Shown one piece after another: positions 1-8,348 of a stretch of 64,000 nt of DNA (positions are counted from its first letter, which is position 1; each line of letters starts with the position of its first letter). Position numbers and translations under genes: made by a program. The stretch lies in the NCBI GenBank assembly GCA_023702235.1, contig JAMQCR010000002.1, positions 186,001 to 250,000 on the forward strand. Direction: 5' to 3'. This DNA is from Neobacillus pocheonensis (GTDB lineage: Bacteria; Bacillota; Bacilli; Bacillales; Cytobacillaceae). The notes below the pieces were generated by a model, which had not been told where the DNA came from, made no database searches, and worked only from the letters and a program-made list of their open reading frames with translations.

Positions 1-164
1 CAAATTAACTATATGTTACTATAACGGAAAAATAATTTTTTGGTGAAATAATCAAAAAAATGTCCACCCTCTCGTTTATTGCTGCCGATGTAGGTTAACG
101 ACACATTTTTTTCGCTTGAGGGAGGATAAACTCGCAATCTATGGGCATATTTCGAGTCTTAACT

Positions 165-235
165 GAGTAAATTAGTAACAGATTAACAGATTAAATGTGT
201 AACAGTGTTAGTGAGATAATTGCTAATTTTATTAG
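165..235. promoter_or_regulatory. Candidate operator with short repeats upstream of the RHH gene
   Basis: The 8-mer AACAGATT occurs twice in tandem (177-184, 185-192) and GTAACAG twice (175-181, 199-205), 40-100 bp upstream of a ribbon-helix-helix gene. RHH repressors commonly bind short repeats in their own promoter, so autoregulation is an inference. The rest of positions 1-268 holds no gene I can support. Confidence 0.3.
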
Positions 236-274
236 TGATAAAAAAACAAAAAAGTAAGAGAGAGGGTATTGGTT

Positions 275-544
275 ATGATAAAAAAAGTTAAACAAAAAGA
301 AGACGAACGCAAGGTTCGTTCCGATAAAAAAACTCGAGTCAACGTTTCTCTGGACGAAGATACTCACCGTAAATTAAAAAAATTAAGCGTGAGCTGCAAT
401 ATGACAAAAACAATGCTGGCAGCTGAAATTATCAAACTATGTGTAAATCACACAGAATTCATTAAATTTTTCCAAGACAAATACAATACTGAGCCAGATT
501 ATAGGGTTATTCCAGTTAAAGTAAATGGAAAGGTAATATATTAA
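275..544 (+). CDS. Small ribbon-helix-helix (CopG/Arc-like) DNA-binding protein
   Basis: An 89-aa basic protein. After a lysine-rich N-terminus, the segment TRVNVSLDEDTHRKLKKL has the pattern of a ribbon-helix-helix fold: a beta strand of alternating residues followed by a helix. A second helix (NMTKTMLAAEIIKL) follows. Such proteins act as plasmid copy-number, partition or transfer regulators, binding DNA as dimers. I chose ATG at 275 rather than the upstream TTG at 269 because GAGAGAGGG lies 8-9 nt before it. The stop overlaps the stop of a convergent small gene by 2 bp. The actual regulon is unknown; the plasmid-type neighbours (coupling protein, relaxase tail) suggest a plasmid maintenance or transfer role. 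Confidence 0.6.
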   Translation: MIKKVKQKEDERKVRSDKKTRVNVSLDEDTHRKLKKLSVSCNMTKTMLAAEIIKLCVNHTEFIKFFQDKYNTEPDYRVIPVKVNGKVIY

Positions 545-672
545 TAAACAACTTTTTTCAAATTTTTACCGATCTTCATATAAGCTTTATAGCAACTTGA
601 ACACATTTTTAATTGGTCATAATACTTTTCTTTACTGATACGAACAGTCTTCTCACAATTAGTACATTTCAT
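541..672 (-). CDS. 43-aa zinc-ribbon-like small protein
   Basis: The minus strand encodes 43 residues beginning MKCTNCEKTVRISKEKYY, with a second pair CSSC about 20 residues later and a lysine-rich tail ending KKVVY. Two CxxC pairs are typical of a single zinc-binding knuckle. The ATG is preceded by a strong GGAGG 6 nt upstream, which is the best evidence that it is translated. It converges on the RHH gene with overlapping stop codons. I do not recognise the family. Small zinc-finger proteins of this type are common on phages and plasmids, but no function can be assigned. Confidence 0.6.
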   Translation of the reverse strand: MKCTNCEKTVRISKEKYYDQLKMCSSCYKAYMKIGKNLKKVVY

Positions 673-682
673 TTGAATTCCT

Positions 683-700
683 CCTTGTATTATTACAAGG
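683..700 (-). promoter_or_regulatory. Hairpin overlapping the ribosome binding site of the 43-aa gene
   Basis: A perfect 7-bp inverted repeat (CCTTGTA at 683-689, TACAAGG at 694-700) with a 4-nt loop lies directly upstream of the small zinc-ribbon gene. On the minus-strand transcript the second arm (ACAAGG) runs into the AAGGAGG ribosome binding site, so the fold could partly occlude it, or the DNA palindrome could be an operator. Confidence 0.35.
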
Positions 701-720
701 ATGGACAAGAATACTAGAAA

Positions 721-1670
721 TTAAACAAATTGGAGACACAGGCACCTGCTTTCTTGACGTTTCCTTTCACAAAGTGCATGTTTTTGTTTAGCAAAAAGCA
801 CCCGTTTGAAATAAAATAAAAAACCGGGTTTCCCCGGTTTGTGTTTAGGAATCCATTTATGAAATGAAGGAATACGCAGCTTTTGATTACTGGTCCAGTT
901 TCTAAACTTAATGTTACATTTGATTCCCTCGTTAAATATAATGAGTTTGTCCGTTTCTTTTACGCCAATATTCCTAACCTTTTCATGGATATATTTTCTG
1001 TCTTGATTTGGGACAAACTCCATAACACCAATATTTGTTCCGTCATTTATAGAGCTGAGTAAAAACGAGTTATCTTTTTTAACCATTCCTGTTATTAAAA
1101 CATCCAGGTAGCTATAATTAATGACCTTCAACCAACTATTCGAGCGCTTATTTATTTCATATTTTGAATCCTTCTTCTTAAGGACAATCCCTTCTAAGCC
1201 TCTTTCTTTTGCAAGGTTGAAATAAGGTATTCCATTTCCTCGATCCACTGAACATGGACTAACCTTTTTTCGTCAAAATCTAATTCCCCTAACAGTTTTT
1301 TTCTATCCAATAAGGGCATCTGTGTCACTTTTTTGCCTTTGTAATAAAGAATATCAAACACACAATATTGAAGAAAATGCCGACTCTTTTTTGATTTAAA
1401 TCGGTCCATCACCATCTCAAAGTTCGGTGCTCCCCCTATTCCAGGAACAATTAGTTCTCCGTCCAATACAGTTCCATTTGAAAGGTCCAGATTTTCATAG
1501 ATTTCACGGAAAAGAGCAGTTACCTCGTTACCATGCCTCGTATACAAACGGACTTTATCGTTAAATTTACTCAAAAGTAACCTTATTCCATCAAACTTTA
1601 ATTCCGTAATAAATGAATCATCATCAAACGGTTCGTTTATTTTGTTTAAAAGCATTGGTGCAAAAAACAC
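721..1670 (-). pseudogene. ATP-dependent DNA ligase, frameshifted
   Basis: Two overlapping frames together give a nucleotidyltransferase-type ATP-dependent DNA ligase of about 300 residues, the small single-subunit type of Bacillus phages and plasmids (like YoqV). The N-terminal part carries motif I ELKFDGIR, whose Lys25 would be adenylated, and motif III-like VFDILYYKG. The second frame carries motif IV GLEGIVLKKKDSKYE and motif V SWLKV. The switch lies near 1230-1245, after VQWIE. The start is GTG at 1668-1670 behind GAGGTGG. The downstream frame also runs through an apparent terminator at 821-840, so its last residues are probably not native. Function, if any: DNA nick sealing with ATP. 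It is either a pseudogene or one base is wrong in the assembly. Confidence 0.75.
808..840 (-). terminator. Rho-independent terminator of the ligase gene
   Basis: AAACCGGG / CCCGGTTT form a perfect 8-bp stem with a 4-nt loop (821-840). On the minus strand it is followed by TTTTTTATTTTATTT. It lies inside the annotated frame, suggesting that the original stop was lost. Confidence 0.7.
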
Positions 1671-1744
1671 TTAGACCACCTCAAAATAATTGTACGATAC
1701 AATTTCGGTTGGTTCATTGGAAAGTTATTTACATTTATAGAAAA

Positions 1745-1774
1745 ATAAAAAAGACCATCAATAAAATGATGCTC
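1745..1774 (-). terminator. Rho-independent terminator after the Spo0E-like ORF
   Basis: On the minus strand GAGCATCA-TTTTAT-TGATGGTC forms an 8-bp stem with one mismatch, followed by TTTTTT. It starts 5 nt after the stop of the Spo0E-like ORF. Confidence 0.6.
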
Positions 1775-1778
1775 CTCT

Positions 1779-1898
1779 TTATGCAGATGTTTTTGCGAGT
1801 AATCCCCTTCCAAGATTTAGTAAATCATTAAGTTCCTGGCTAATATTAATCACTTCTTCGCATGTAAACCTCCAAAAAGGTGGATTATGTTGTTGCAA
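1779..1898 (-). CDS. Spo0E-like aspartyl-phosphatase fragment or short form
   Basis: A 39-codon frame contains CEEVINISQELNDLLNLG, matching the Spo0E-family helix pattern (SQELDxLL) of small phosphatases that dephosphorylate Spo0A~P or other response regulators. The family usually has 45-85 residues with a second, N-terminal helix that I cannot see here, so this may be truncated. A possible TTG start at 1896-1898 has no clear ribosome binding site. The terminator directly behind it argues that it is, or was, a real gene. The remaining gap up to 2016 shows nothing else. Confidence 0.35.
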   Translation of the reverse strand: MQQHNPPFWRFTCEEVINISQELNDLLNLGRGLLAKTSA

Positions 1899-2016
1899 GG
1901 TTACAACAAGGTAGTCGATTATCCGTTATGTTTCCAAAAAGAAAAGCTGCCATAAAGAAGCTTACTGGGTAATCCTTTATATCAGATAAGGATGTGGCAT
2001 CATACAGGTAAATAGT

Positions 2017-2481
2017 CTAATAGTTAACTACTTGATTATTAAGCTCTCTAGAGATAGCATTGATTTTTTTACTTTCTAAGAAAGAAACTTCAATATTAGT
2101 GCTTCTTCCGGAATTATTTACGATTCTTAATGTAGACTTATACGAGTGTAATAAGAATAAGAATCCAACTATTAGTTCTATCATTCCAAATTTTAAAAAA
2201 GGTGGAGATTGTATCAATCTAAATGATCCGAAAAAAAAGTACATACCAATTAAAAGTCTAAATATATGAATTTTAGAAGATGATTGAACAGATGAAATAC
2301 TACGATAATGAATATTTTCTGAACGATGACCGATTGGTAAAAAACCAAAAATGGTATGTTTGGATTTAATCAGTAGACTTTTATTAGTGATCACAAAATG
2401 GGTAGTTAACCAAAAAAAGAAAATACTTAATCGACAAGAATTCGAATAAATAAGTTTTTCCGATGGAATAGATTGATTCAT
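2017..2481 (-). CDS. Small membrane protein with PH-like domain
   Basis: 154 aa. Residues about 30-65 (HFVITNKSLLIKSKHTIFGF, then PIGHRSENIHYRSISSVQ) show the TN-(x)-L-I, strand-rich pattern of bacterial PH-like (bPH/YdbT-type) domains. Two hydrophobic stretches follow (IFRLLIGMYFFFGSFRLI and MIELIVGFLFLLH), probably membrane-embedded. ATG at 2481 is preceded by AAAGGGG. It is separated from the upstream coupling-protein gene by a terminator, so it is probably transcribed separately. The C-terminus returns to a PH-like pattern (STLRIVNNSGRSTNIEVSFL). Function unknown. Confidence 0.5.
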   Translation of the reverse strand: MNQSIPSEKLIYSNSCRLSIFFFWLTTHFVITNKSLLIKSKHTIFGFLPIGHRSENIHYRSISSVQSSSKIHIFRLLIGMYFFFGSFRLIQSPPFLKFGMIELIVGFLFLLHSYKSTLRIVNNSGRSTNIEVSFLESKKINAISRELNNQVVNY

Positions 2482-2517
2482 TTTTGATAACCCCTTTGTT
2501 TATTGATGATTTGATAA

Positions 2518-2545
2518 AGAAAAAAAGAAGCAATTTTTTGCTTCT
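2518..2545 (-). terminator. Rho-independent terminator of the coupling-protein gene
   Basis: AGAAGCAA (2526-2533) pairs with TTGCTTCT (2538-2545) around a 4-nt loop. On the minus strand it is followed by seven Ts. It lies just after the coupling-protein stop at 2549. Confidence 0.7.
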
Positions 2546-2548
2546 AAG

Positions 2549-4801
2549 CTATAAATCTAATGTGAAAGGAATCTTTTCCTCTTTTTTCTCTAGGTGCTCT
2601 AACTCATCTTTATTATGGCTTAGCTCTTTTTCAAACTCAGCTTGTAAGCTTGATGAAAGTAATTCTTCTTCAGGGATCATATTAAGGATTAATTCATCCT
2701 CATCTAACTCCAAAGGAATGATAAATCCTTCCTCTTGTTGTTCATTCTGCTGTATTGCACTTTCTTTTTCCTCTAAGCTTACTAATTTATTGTCAAAGCT
2801 TTGTATTAGAGAGTCTGTGTCTTTGATACTGGCTGTAACCAATTCTTTTACATTATCCATATTTTTAACTAAGTCATCATTAAATGTTTCACTGTGTAAG
2901 ATTTCACGCATTACATCTGGTGTCACTTCTTTATTTTGGTTATTCAAATTATTAACGATACTAGACGTTTCCTCAATATTTTTGTTAGGTTGCCCTAATG
3001 CAAAGTCCTTCCCTTTTTCATTAACTTTTTCATCATATTTATGGTCCTTAGCTAAATTTGTTTTATTCCCCTGGCTGATAGGGACTTTATTGGTTAAGTT
3101 AAAGTAATCAAAACGACTCATTTTATTATCATCATTTAAGATACCTTTAAAAAATAGATGCTGATACGCTTTCTTCACTTGGATAGGATAACCACCAGAA
3201 ACGAGTAAGATGGCTTCATCCCTCGGCATTCTAGTTAATTCATCGATTGTTCGCAAGTTCCGTCCTGTGTAATTATTCGATTTTGAATCTGAACCACCTT
3301 TAGAATTTTTAGAGATCGATGAAGATTGAGTCTGTATGGTGGTTTTACCTATTAAATCGGAAAAATACTCAGCAGTAAGCTTATCCCCTACACCTAACAT
3401 GTAACGCAAGCTACAATTATTAAAAATAGCTTCGGCTTTTTCTTTATTATACTTATCTATTAACTGACCCATTGATTGTACGATGGTACTTGAAGAAATG
3501 CCATATGAACGACACGTCGCTAAAATTTCCTCATAACCTGGAATTTTGCCCAAATTAGGGAACTCATCTAGAAGAAGATTTACTTGAACAGGCAATCGAT
3601 TGAAATTTTTATCTGCCACATCATATAAGCGTTGGAACATTTGTGTAAAGAAGTTTGCAGTTAAAGGTTCCCAAGTGCTATCTGCTACCGGCAATATGAT
3701 ATAGACAATCATCTTTTTCCTTCCGATATCATCGAGTAAAAAGTCACTTGTTTCAGTGAATCGCCTTACATCCTTTGCGTCAAATTTTGATAATGTTATA
3801 GCCAATGAAACAAAGATGCTGTCTCGAACTTTGTCTGAAGCCATTCGAACAATTTGATAGGCAGAAAAAGCTGGGTGATCGGGGTCTAGGTGTGAAAAGA
3901 ATTGATCCATTCTTTGAGGTGTACTTCCATGTGTAGTCAAAATTCTTTTGACATTGGCTAAGTTCGCGTCAGTCGGAGTTTCATATTTAACATACAGAAG
4001 TAACGTTTTTAAAAGGGCAATTTCAGCTTTGGTCCAAAAATCTGGCTTTTGACCTTGCATGGAGTTAATGACAATGGTATTCGCTACTTGTTCAGCTTCT
4101 ATTTCTTTTGTGATATAGTCGATGGGATTATAACGGTCAGAAATTAACATTTCTTTGAAATTGATCAGTCTAACTTCATAACCTTGCTGCTTTTTAACTT
4201 TGGCCGTCGCCTCAAAAATTTCACCTTTGGGGTCCGAGATCACCATTGAACGATTTCGCTCAAAAATGATATTGGGTAAAATATAAGATAGAGTTTTACC
4301 AGATCCAGGTGAACCAACGATAAACACATTTCGATTCGGGACTTTTGTTTTCTCCGGTAAAATTAACGGTTTATTTTTGATTAATCCTAGAATTAAACCA
4401 GGTGTATTTTTCAAATTTTCCTTTGCTGACTTATTAAAAGTATTCTTAACAAAGTTTTTATCGTTAAAAATTTCACTATGATTTGAAAAACGAGCCGTAC
4501 CATGAGCACCATATTCAGATGCTTCTTTATATCCATTTCCTGAAATCAATTTATAAATTTTAACAGAAAGGAATATCACCCCTAAAACAGCTGCTAGTTG
4601 TAAAGGTTTAAACAAGCTGACATGCTGTGCCACATTAAACAATTCAATTGGATTCTTCATCGCATTCGTAATAGTATTAATGTCTTTATGCTTTGGAAAG
4701 TTAATGAAAAAGCTTAAAAGAAATAAATCGGCTAAACTCACTACTAAAACCGAAATCAGAACGGACATAAAGACTGTTCCCTTATCAAATCTATTTTTCA
4801 A
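2549..4801 (-). CDS. VirD4/TraG-type IV secretion coupling protein
   Basis: 750 aa ATPase that would bring relaxase-bound DNA to a conjugation channel at the membrane. Two N-terminal hydrophobic segments (about 12-34 and 66-86) precede the AAA-like domain. Walker A is GSPGSGKT (163-170), followed by the family motif SDPKGEIFE (189-197), and Walker B is LLLDEFPNLG (409-418). The helix around CRSYGISSSTIVQSMGQL and the C-terminal motif DELTRMPRDEA also fit TraG. A long acidic, low-complexity C-terminus follows residue 600. The start is TTG behind AAGGAGAGG. It lies 12 bp after the relaxase tail, as expected for a mob operon. The gene looks intact, but the relaxase beside it is not, and no other transfer genes are in the window. 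Confidence 0.85.
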   Translation of the reverse strand: MKNRFDKGTVFMSVLISVLVVSLADLFLLSFFINFPKHKDINTITNAMKNPIELFNVAQHVSLFKPLQLAAVLGVIFLSVKIYKLISGNGYKEASEYGAHGTARFSNHSEIFNDKNFVKNTFNKSAKENLKNTPGLILGLIKNKPLILPEKTKVPNRNVFIVGSPGSGKTLSYILPNIIFERNRSMVISDPKGEIFEATAKVKKQQGYEVRLINFKEMLISDRYNPIDYITKEIEAEQVANTIVINSMQGQKPDFWTKAEIALLKTLLLYVKYETPTDANLANVKRILTTHGSTPQRMDQFFSHLDPDHPAFSAYQIVRMASDKVRDSIFVSLAITLSKFDAKDVRRFTETSDFLLDDIGRKKMIVYIILPVADSTWEPLTANFFTQMFQRLYDVADKNFNRLPVQVNLLLDEFPNLGKIPGYEEILATCRSYGISSSTIVQSMGQLIDKYNKEKAEAIFNNCSLRYMLGVGDKLTAEYFSDLIGKTTIQTQSSSISKNSKGGSDSKSNNYTGRNLRTIDELTRMPRDEAILLVSGGYPIQVKKAYQHLFFKGILNDDNKMSRFDYFNLTNKVPISQGNKTNLAKDHKYDEKVNEKGKDFALGQPNKNIEETSSIVNNLNNQNKEVTPDVMREILHSETFNDDLVKNMDNVKELVTASIKDTDSLIQSFDNKLVSLEEKESAIQQNEQQEEGFIIPLELDEDELILNMIPEEELLSSSLQAEFEKELSHNKDELEHLEKKEEKIPFTLDL

Positions 4802-4813
4802 TAGAACCTCTCC

Positions 4814-6165
4814 TTATCTGCTTCTACCATCATTATTTTTCCGCCTATATTTATTTTCCTCTAATGCTCTTTCTATGTTGGTTTTTCTTCCCTTTTCCGA
4901 ATCATCCATAAGGTTGTTGATACTATAGGCAATATTACTCATCATTTCAGATTGAACACGGTTATGATGGGTTTGATTATTTGGCTCAATGTTTCTACCC
5001 TGAGAGTCAGGATGCTCTTGATTTTGACCATGGGAATCGGAAAGATCTTGACGAGTCTTATTCAGATATTTCATAAACTCGTCTATTGGAATAACACGAT
5101 TTTCTTTTTCGTTTGCTCGTAAGATTTTTACAGCTGTTTTTCCATCAATATTATTTAATCTGGAATCATTCGAATACTGCGATTTAACTTGTGATATCAT
5201 TGCTTTTTCTAAGATGCTTAAAGACGTTTTAACATGTTTTAATCTTTCTGCTACAGCAACACGTTGTTTCTCCATTTCCTCTTTTCGTTTTGCGTATTCA
5301 GCAGGGTTAGTAAGACGAATTTCTTCAGCTGCTTTTTCTTTCTTATCTAAGCTCCTGATCCAATTCACAACGAATTGATTATCTTTCCTGAACTTATCAT
5401 ATTGATCCAATAAACTCATTTCTTTGAGAGGCTTAGGGTTTTCTTTATTCATTAGATATTCAGGTGCCTTATCTAGAGGAATAAGGTTACCGGATTTCCT
5501 GTACTCTTGAAGCAGCTTATCTACTTCGTGAATAGGGATATCCTTCAGTTTTTTATCATCCTTATATAGAATCTTTGCTTGAGTCACGGTGACACCCTCA
5601 AGCACTTTTACAGCTTCATCTACCTTTGCTTTATTCTCAATAAATTTTTCTTTTTCTAATTTGAAGCTTGCAAGATTTTTTCGGAAAGAAAGTGTTCTCT
5701 CCTTAAGATGTTCCATATAGTTTTCAATTGAAAAACCGTCACGTTTTAAATGAAGTTCTGCCCTATCTTTTGCAATTGTGTTATCTGGACTGTTCTTATA
5801 CTCGTTATACAATTCCTTTGATTGATCAATGATGGAAGCTTCAGCTTTTATTGCATTTAATTTTTTATCTAATGCCTTCTCCCAATTTTCAAATTGTGAT
5901 TGGCATTTAAAAGCAACTGATAACGATACTTCTTCCTTCATTCGATTACGAACAAAGGTTATAGCTGTTTTTTCTTGAAGACAAATAATTCCATAAACCA
6001 CTCTTTTCAAGTGACCTACGAATATCCATTTCCATTTCATTTTTCTTTTGTTCTAAATCGATAATAGTTGAATTCATTTGTGCCAATTCATGTTGGTATT
6101 TCCGTAACTCACGATTAGCATTTTGAATATCTAAATTCAATTTTCCTTCTTTGGTAACAGGTTGT
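4814..6165 (-). pseudogene. MobA/MobL-type relaxase, C-terminal coiled-coil remnant
   Basis: The remnant is a long lysine/glutamate-rich coiled coil (RAELHLKRDGFSIENYMEHL, KEEMEKQRVAVAERLKHVKT), typical of the C-terminal half of MobL relaxases adjacent to a TraG gene. The N-terminal metal-binding relaxase domain (HUH histidines) is absent. Upstream sequence in a second frame (about 5975-6165: QNANRELRKYQHELAQMNS) continues the coiled coil, so there is a frameshift near 5960-5980. At about 6165 the sequence switches abruptly to an alpha-galactosidase remnant, which marks a deletion or rearrangement junction. The product cannot nick DNA as it stands. Confidence 0.65.
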
Positions 6166-6632
6166 GTACTGAGGAAGCCACTTTTCCTGAGCTGCCAGCA
6201 TTTCATCTGTGAGCTGCCAAATTTCCTTTGGATTACAAACAGCACCGACAAGGGGATCCATCATCATGGCTTGACGTAACAGCTTATCATCGCCATTGAC
6301 CGCTGCCTCAACGGCAAGGCGCTGTACGGAGATGCTTGCATTACAGACTGCAGCACAACCAATTGGAAGGTCGCCAACTCTAGGAATGCTGATACCGTTT
6401 CCATCTACATAACCAGGTGCCTCGATAACCGCATCCTCCGGGAGATTGGAAATGACCCCTTGATTAATCACATTGAAATGCCCACGGTAAACTCTTCCTG
6501 TTTCTAGAGCTTCAATAATATAGGATCCGTGCTCTTCACTACGGTTTTCCTTTTTATATTCTACTGCAGGATCTTTCAGCCAATTAGGAAAATCTGTTTC
6601 AAACCAGTTTCCAATAACCTAGACTTAATCAT
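6165..6632 (-). pseudogene. GH4 alpha-galactosidase (MelA-like) remnant
   Basis: From about 6165 to 6620 the minus strand encodes the C-terminal third of a family 4 glycosidase: WFETDFPNWLKDPAVEY, NVINQGVISNLPEDAVIE, MMMDPLVGAVCNPKEIW, EMLAAQEKWLPQY. GH4 enzymes hydrolyse alpha-galactosides with NAD+ and Mn2+. The NAD-binding N-terminus is missing: a ribosome binding site GGGAGGAG and ATG (6630-6632) remain, but after a few bases the sequence jumps to the C-terminal part in a different frame, so an internal deletion has occurred. The last few residues are replaced by relaxase sequence. It probably belonged to the adjacent oligosaccharide locus on the same strand. Confidence 0.75.
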
Positions 6633-6870
6633 TTTAAACTCCTCCCAAAATAAGAAAGACGATATGAAGCTTTAATTTGGCTAGCATTATCTTACGATTG
6701 TAATACGAAATGCGACAGGAGATTCAAAAAAAGAGCCCAATCGGTATATCCTGAACTATAACCCGAATAATGGACACTAGTTAAAAAAGTGCCCCTTATT
6801 CGGGTTTTTCTATGTCTTCAGAAAGAAAACCCGTTTATAATAAAAGAATTATTGTGGACGGAGGATTTAC

Positions 6871-7302
6871 ATGAGTAAGAATTTATTTACCGATTATCAA
6901 ATTAAAGAATTAGAAAAGAACCCAAACGTCTTACGTGTATCAGAACGAGCTATTTCCTATCATCCCGACTTTAAAGTAAAGGCTGTAATGGAATATCAAA
7001 GTGGAAATGTTCCTTCACAGATTTTTATTGAAAGTGGATTTAACATTGAAGTGATTGGTAAAAGTCAGCCGAAACGGTGTCTACAAAGATGGCGTGAAAC
7101 CTATAAGAAGTTTGGTGAACAGGGTCTTCAATCGGAACGCAGGGGAAAGGCAGCTAGTGGACGACCATCCTCAAAGGAACTATCTGTAGAAGAAAAACTC
7201 AAAAAGGCTGAAGCCAGAATCAAATTTTTAGAGGCTGAGAATGACTTCTTAAAAAAGCTAGAGGAACTAGAGAGGCAGGCGTTGAAGAAAAAACGATATT
7301 AA
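6871..7302 (+). CDS. IS3-family transposase OrfA
   Basis: 143 aa. It has an N-terminal helix-turn-helix (about 22-80, including SQIFIESGFNIEVIG and CLQRWRETYKKFGEQGL) that recognises the IS ends. A C-terminal leucine-zipper-like coiled coil follows (EEKLKKAEARIKFLEAENDF). ATG at 6871 follows GGACGGAGGA. An A-rich slippery site at 7288-7293 near its 3' end allows a -1 shift into orfB to make the OrfAB transposase. Confidence 0.85.
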   Translation: MSKNLFTDYQIKELEKNPNVLRVSERAISYHPDFKVKAVMEYQSGNVPSQIFIESGFNIEVIGKSQPKRCLQRWRETYKKFGEQGLQSERRGKAASGRPSSKELSVEEKLKKAEARIKFLEAENDFLKKLEELERQALKKKRY

Positions 7303-8204
7303 CTCCATCAGAGAAATTTCAACTCATTGAGCACACCATTCGTCAACACCAATTAAAGAACCAAGTGAGTTATTTATGTGAAATAGCTGGAGTCTGTAGA
7401 AGTGGATACTATGCTTGGTTAAAGTCAGCTCCTATTCGCCAGCGTAAAGATTTTGATGATGAAATAGACATCGAACTCATTCAGTTTATCTTTCAACAGA
7501 AGAAGGAGAAAGTCGGCGCTCTACAAATCAAAATGATCTTAGAAAATGATTATTTTGTTGAAATGAATCATAAGAAAATTCGGAGGTTAATGCGCAAATA
7601 TCAACTGATTGCCAAGGTGAGAAAGGCAAAACCTTATAAAAAAATGGCTAAAGCTACTCAAGAACATCATACATGCCCTAACCTTTTAAAACGTGAATTT
7701 AATCAAGAAGAGCCTGGGAAAGTGTTATTAACTGATATTACATATCTATATTATTCAAATGGTCAAAAGGCGTATTTATCCTGTGTTAAAGATGGCAGTA
7801 CGAATGAAATTTTAGCCCATTATTTGTCCTCTTCACTGGAAATGGATATTGTTTATAAAACATTAAGAAGACTTGATGAAGCTATGCAGGAAGGTTTTCA
7901 TCCTGAGGCAATCCTTCATTCAGATCAAGGGTTTCATTATACACATCCCCTCTTTCAAGAAAAAGTAAAGAAATTGGGTATTACTCAATCAATGTCCCGT
8001 AAGGGAAATTGTTGGGATAACGCTCCAATGGAATCCTTCTTTGGTCATTTTAAAGATGAGGTGGATTATAAAGATTGTAATAGTTTAAATGAACTAAAAC
8101 ATCTAGTGGATTCATATATCGAGGAGTACAATAATCATCGTTATCAGTGGGGATTAAATAAAATGACCCCGGCTCAATACCGAGATCATCTGTTAGCTGT
8201 ATAG
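7290..8204 (+). CDS. IS3-family transposase OrfB (DDE catalytic subunit, by -1 frameshift)
   Basis: The DDE integrase-fold domain follows a helical HTH_21-like segment. Catalytic residues fit in order: D in LLTDITYLYY, D in ILHSDQGFHY, E in APMESFFGHFKDE. The first in-frame ATG is at 7365, but family-typical residues (ILTPSEKFQLIEHTIRQHQL) extend upstream in this frame to the slippery AAAAAAC near 7288. The active form is therefore probably the OrfAB fusion made by -1 frameshifting. The tail KMTPAQYRDHLL is typical of IS150-group elements. Confidence 0.85.
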   Translation, partial: KTILTPSEKFQLIEHTIRQHQLKNQVSYLCEIAGVCRSGYYAWLKSAPIRQRKDFDDEIDIELIQFIFQQKKEKVGALQIKMILENDYFVEMNHKKIRRLMRKYQLIAKVRKAKPYKKMAKATQEHHTCPNLLKREFNQEEPGKVLLTDITYLYYSNGQKAYLSCVKDGSTNEILAHYLSSSLEMDIVYKTLRRLDEAMQEGFHPEAILHSDQGFHYTHPLFQEKVKKLGITQSMSRKGNCWDNAPMESFFGHFKDEVDYKDCNSLNELKHLVDSYIEEYNNHRYQWGLNKMTPAQYRDHLLAV

Positions 8205-8348
8205 GCTCTTTTTTAAACTGTCCATATTAAGGGTTACAGTTCATCCAAAGGAAATGGGCTCTTTTTCTTTATTTTATAGCAGGCTCGAAGAAATTTTTTT
8301 GGACTTCAAACTGCAATCATGATTACCTCAAAATTAATGATACTCAAA

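Larger units (their letters stand above)
6752..8243 (+). mobile_element. IS3-family (IS150-group-like) insertion sequence
   Basis: A 1492-bp element. The terminal inverted repeats are TGAACTATAACCCGAATAAT at 6752 and, read inward from 8243, TGAACTGTAACCCTTAATAT. It carries overlapping orfA and orfB. It is flanked by a 3-bp direct repeat TCC (6749-6751 and 8244-8246), typical of IS3-family insertion. Both ORFs and both ends look intact, so the insertion appears recent. Confidence 0.9.
6726..8266 (-). terminator. Rho-independent terminator split by the IS3 insertion
   Basis: The left arm A(7)GAGCCCA (6726-6739) and the right arm TGGGCTCTTTTT (8255-8266) are perfect complements now separated by the IS. 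Without the IS and one TCC copy they would form a stem with a short loop. It is the expected terminator of the minus-strand glycosidase gene ending at 8349, upstream of the melA remnant. Confidence 0.7.

Noticed and set aside
2484..3107. 207-codon plus-strand frame within the coupling-protein gene
   Set aside because: Serine/leucine-rich shadow of the acidic C-terminal region of the minus-strand gene; no start signals.
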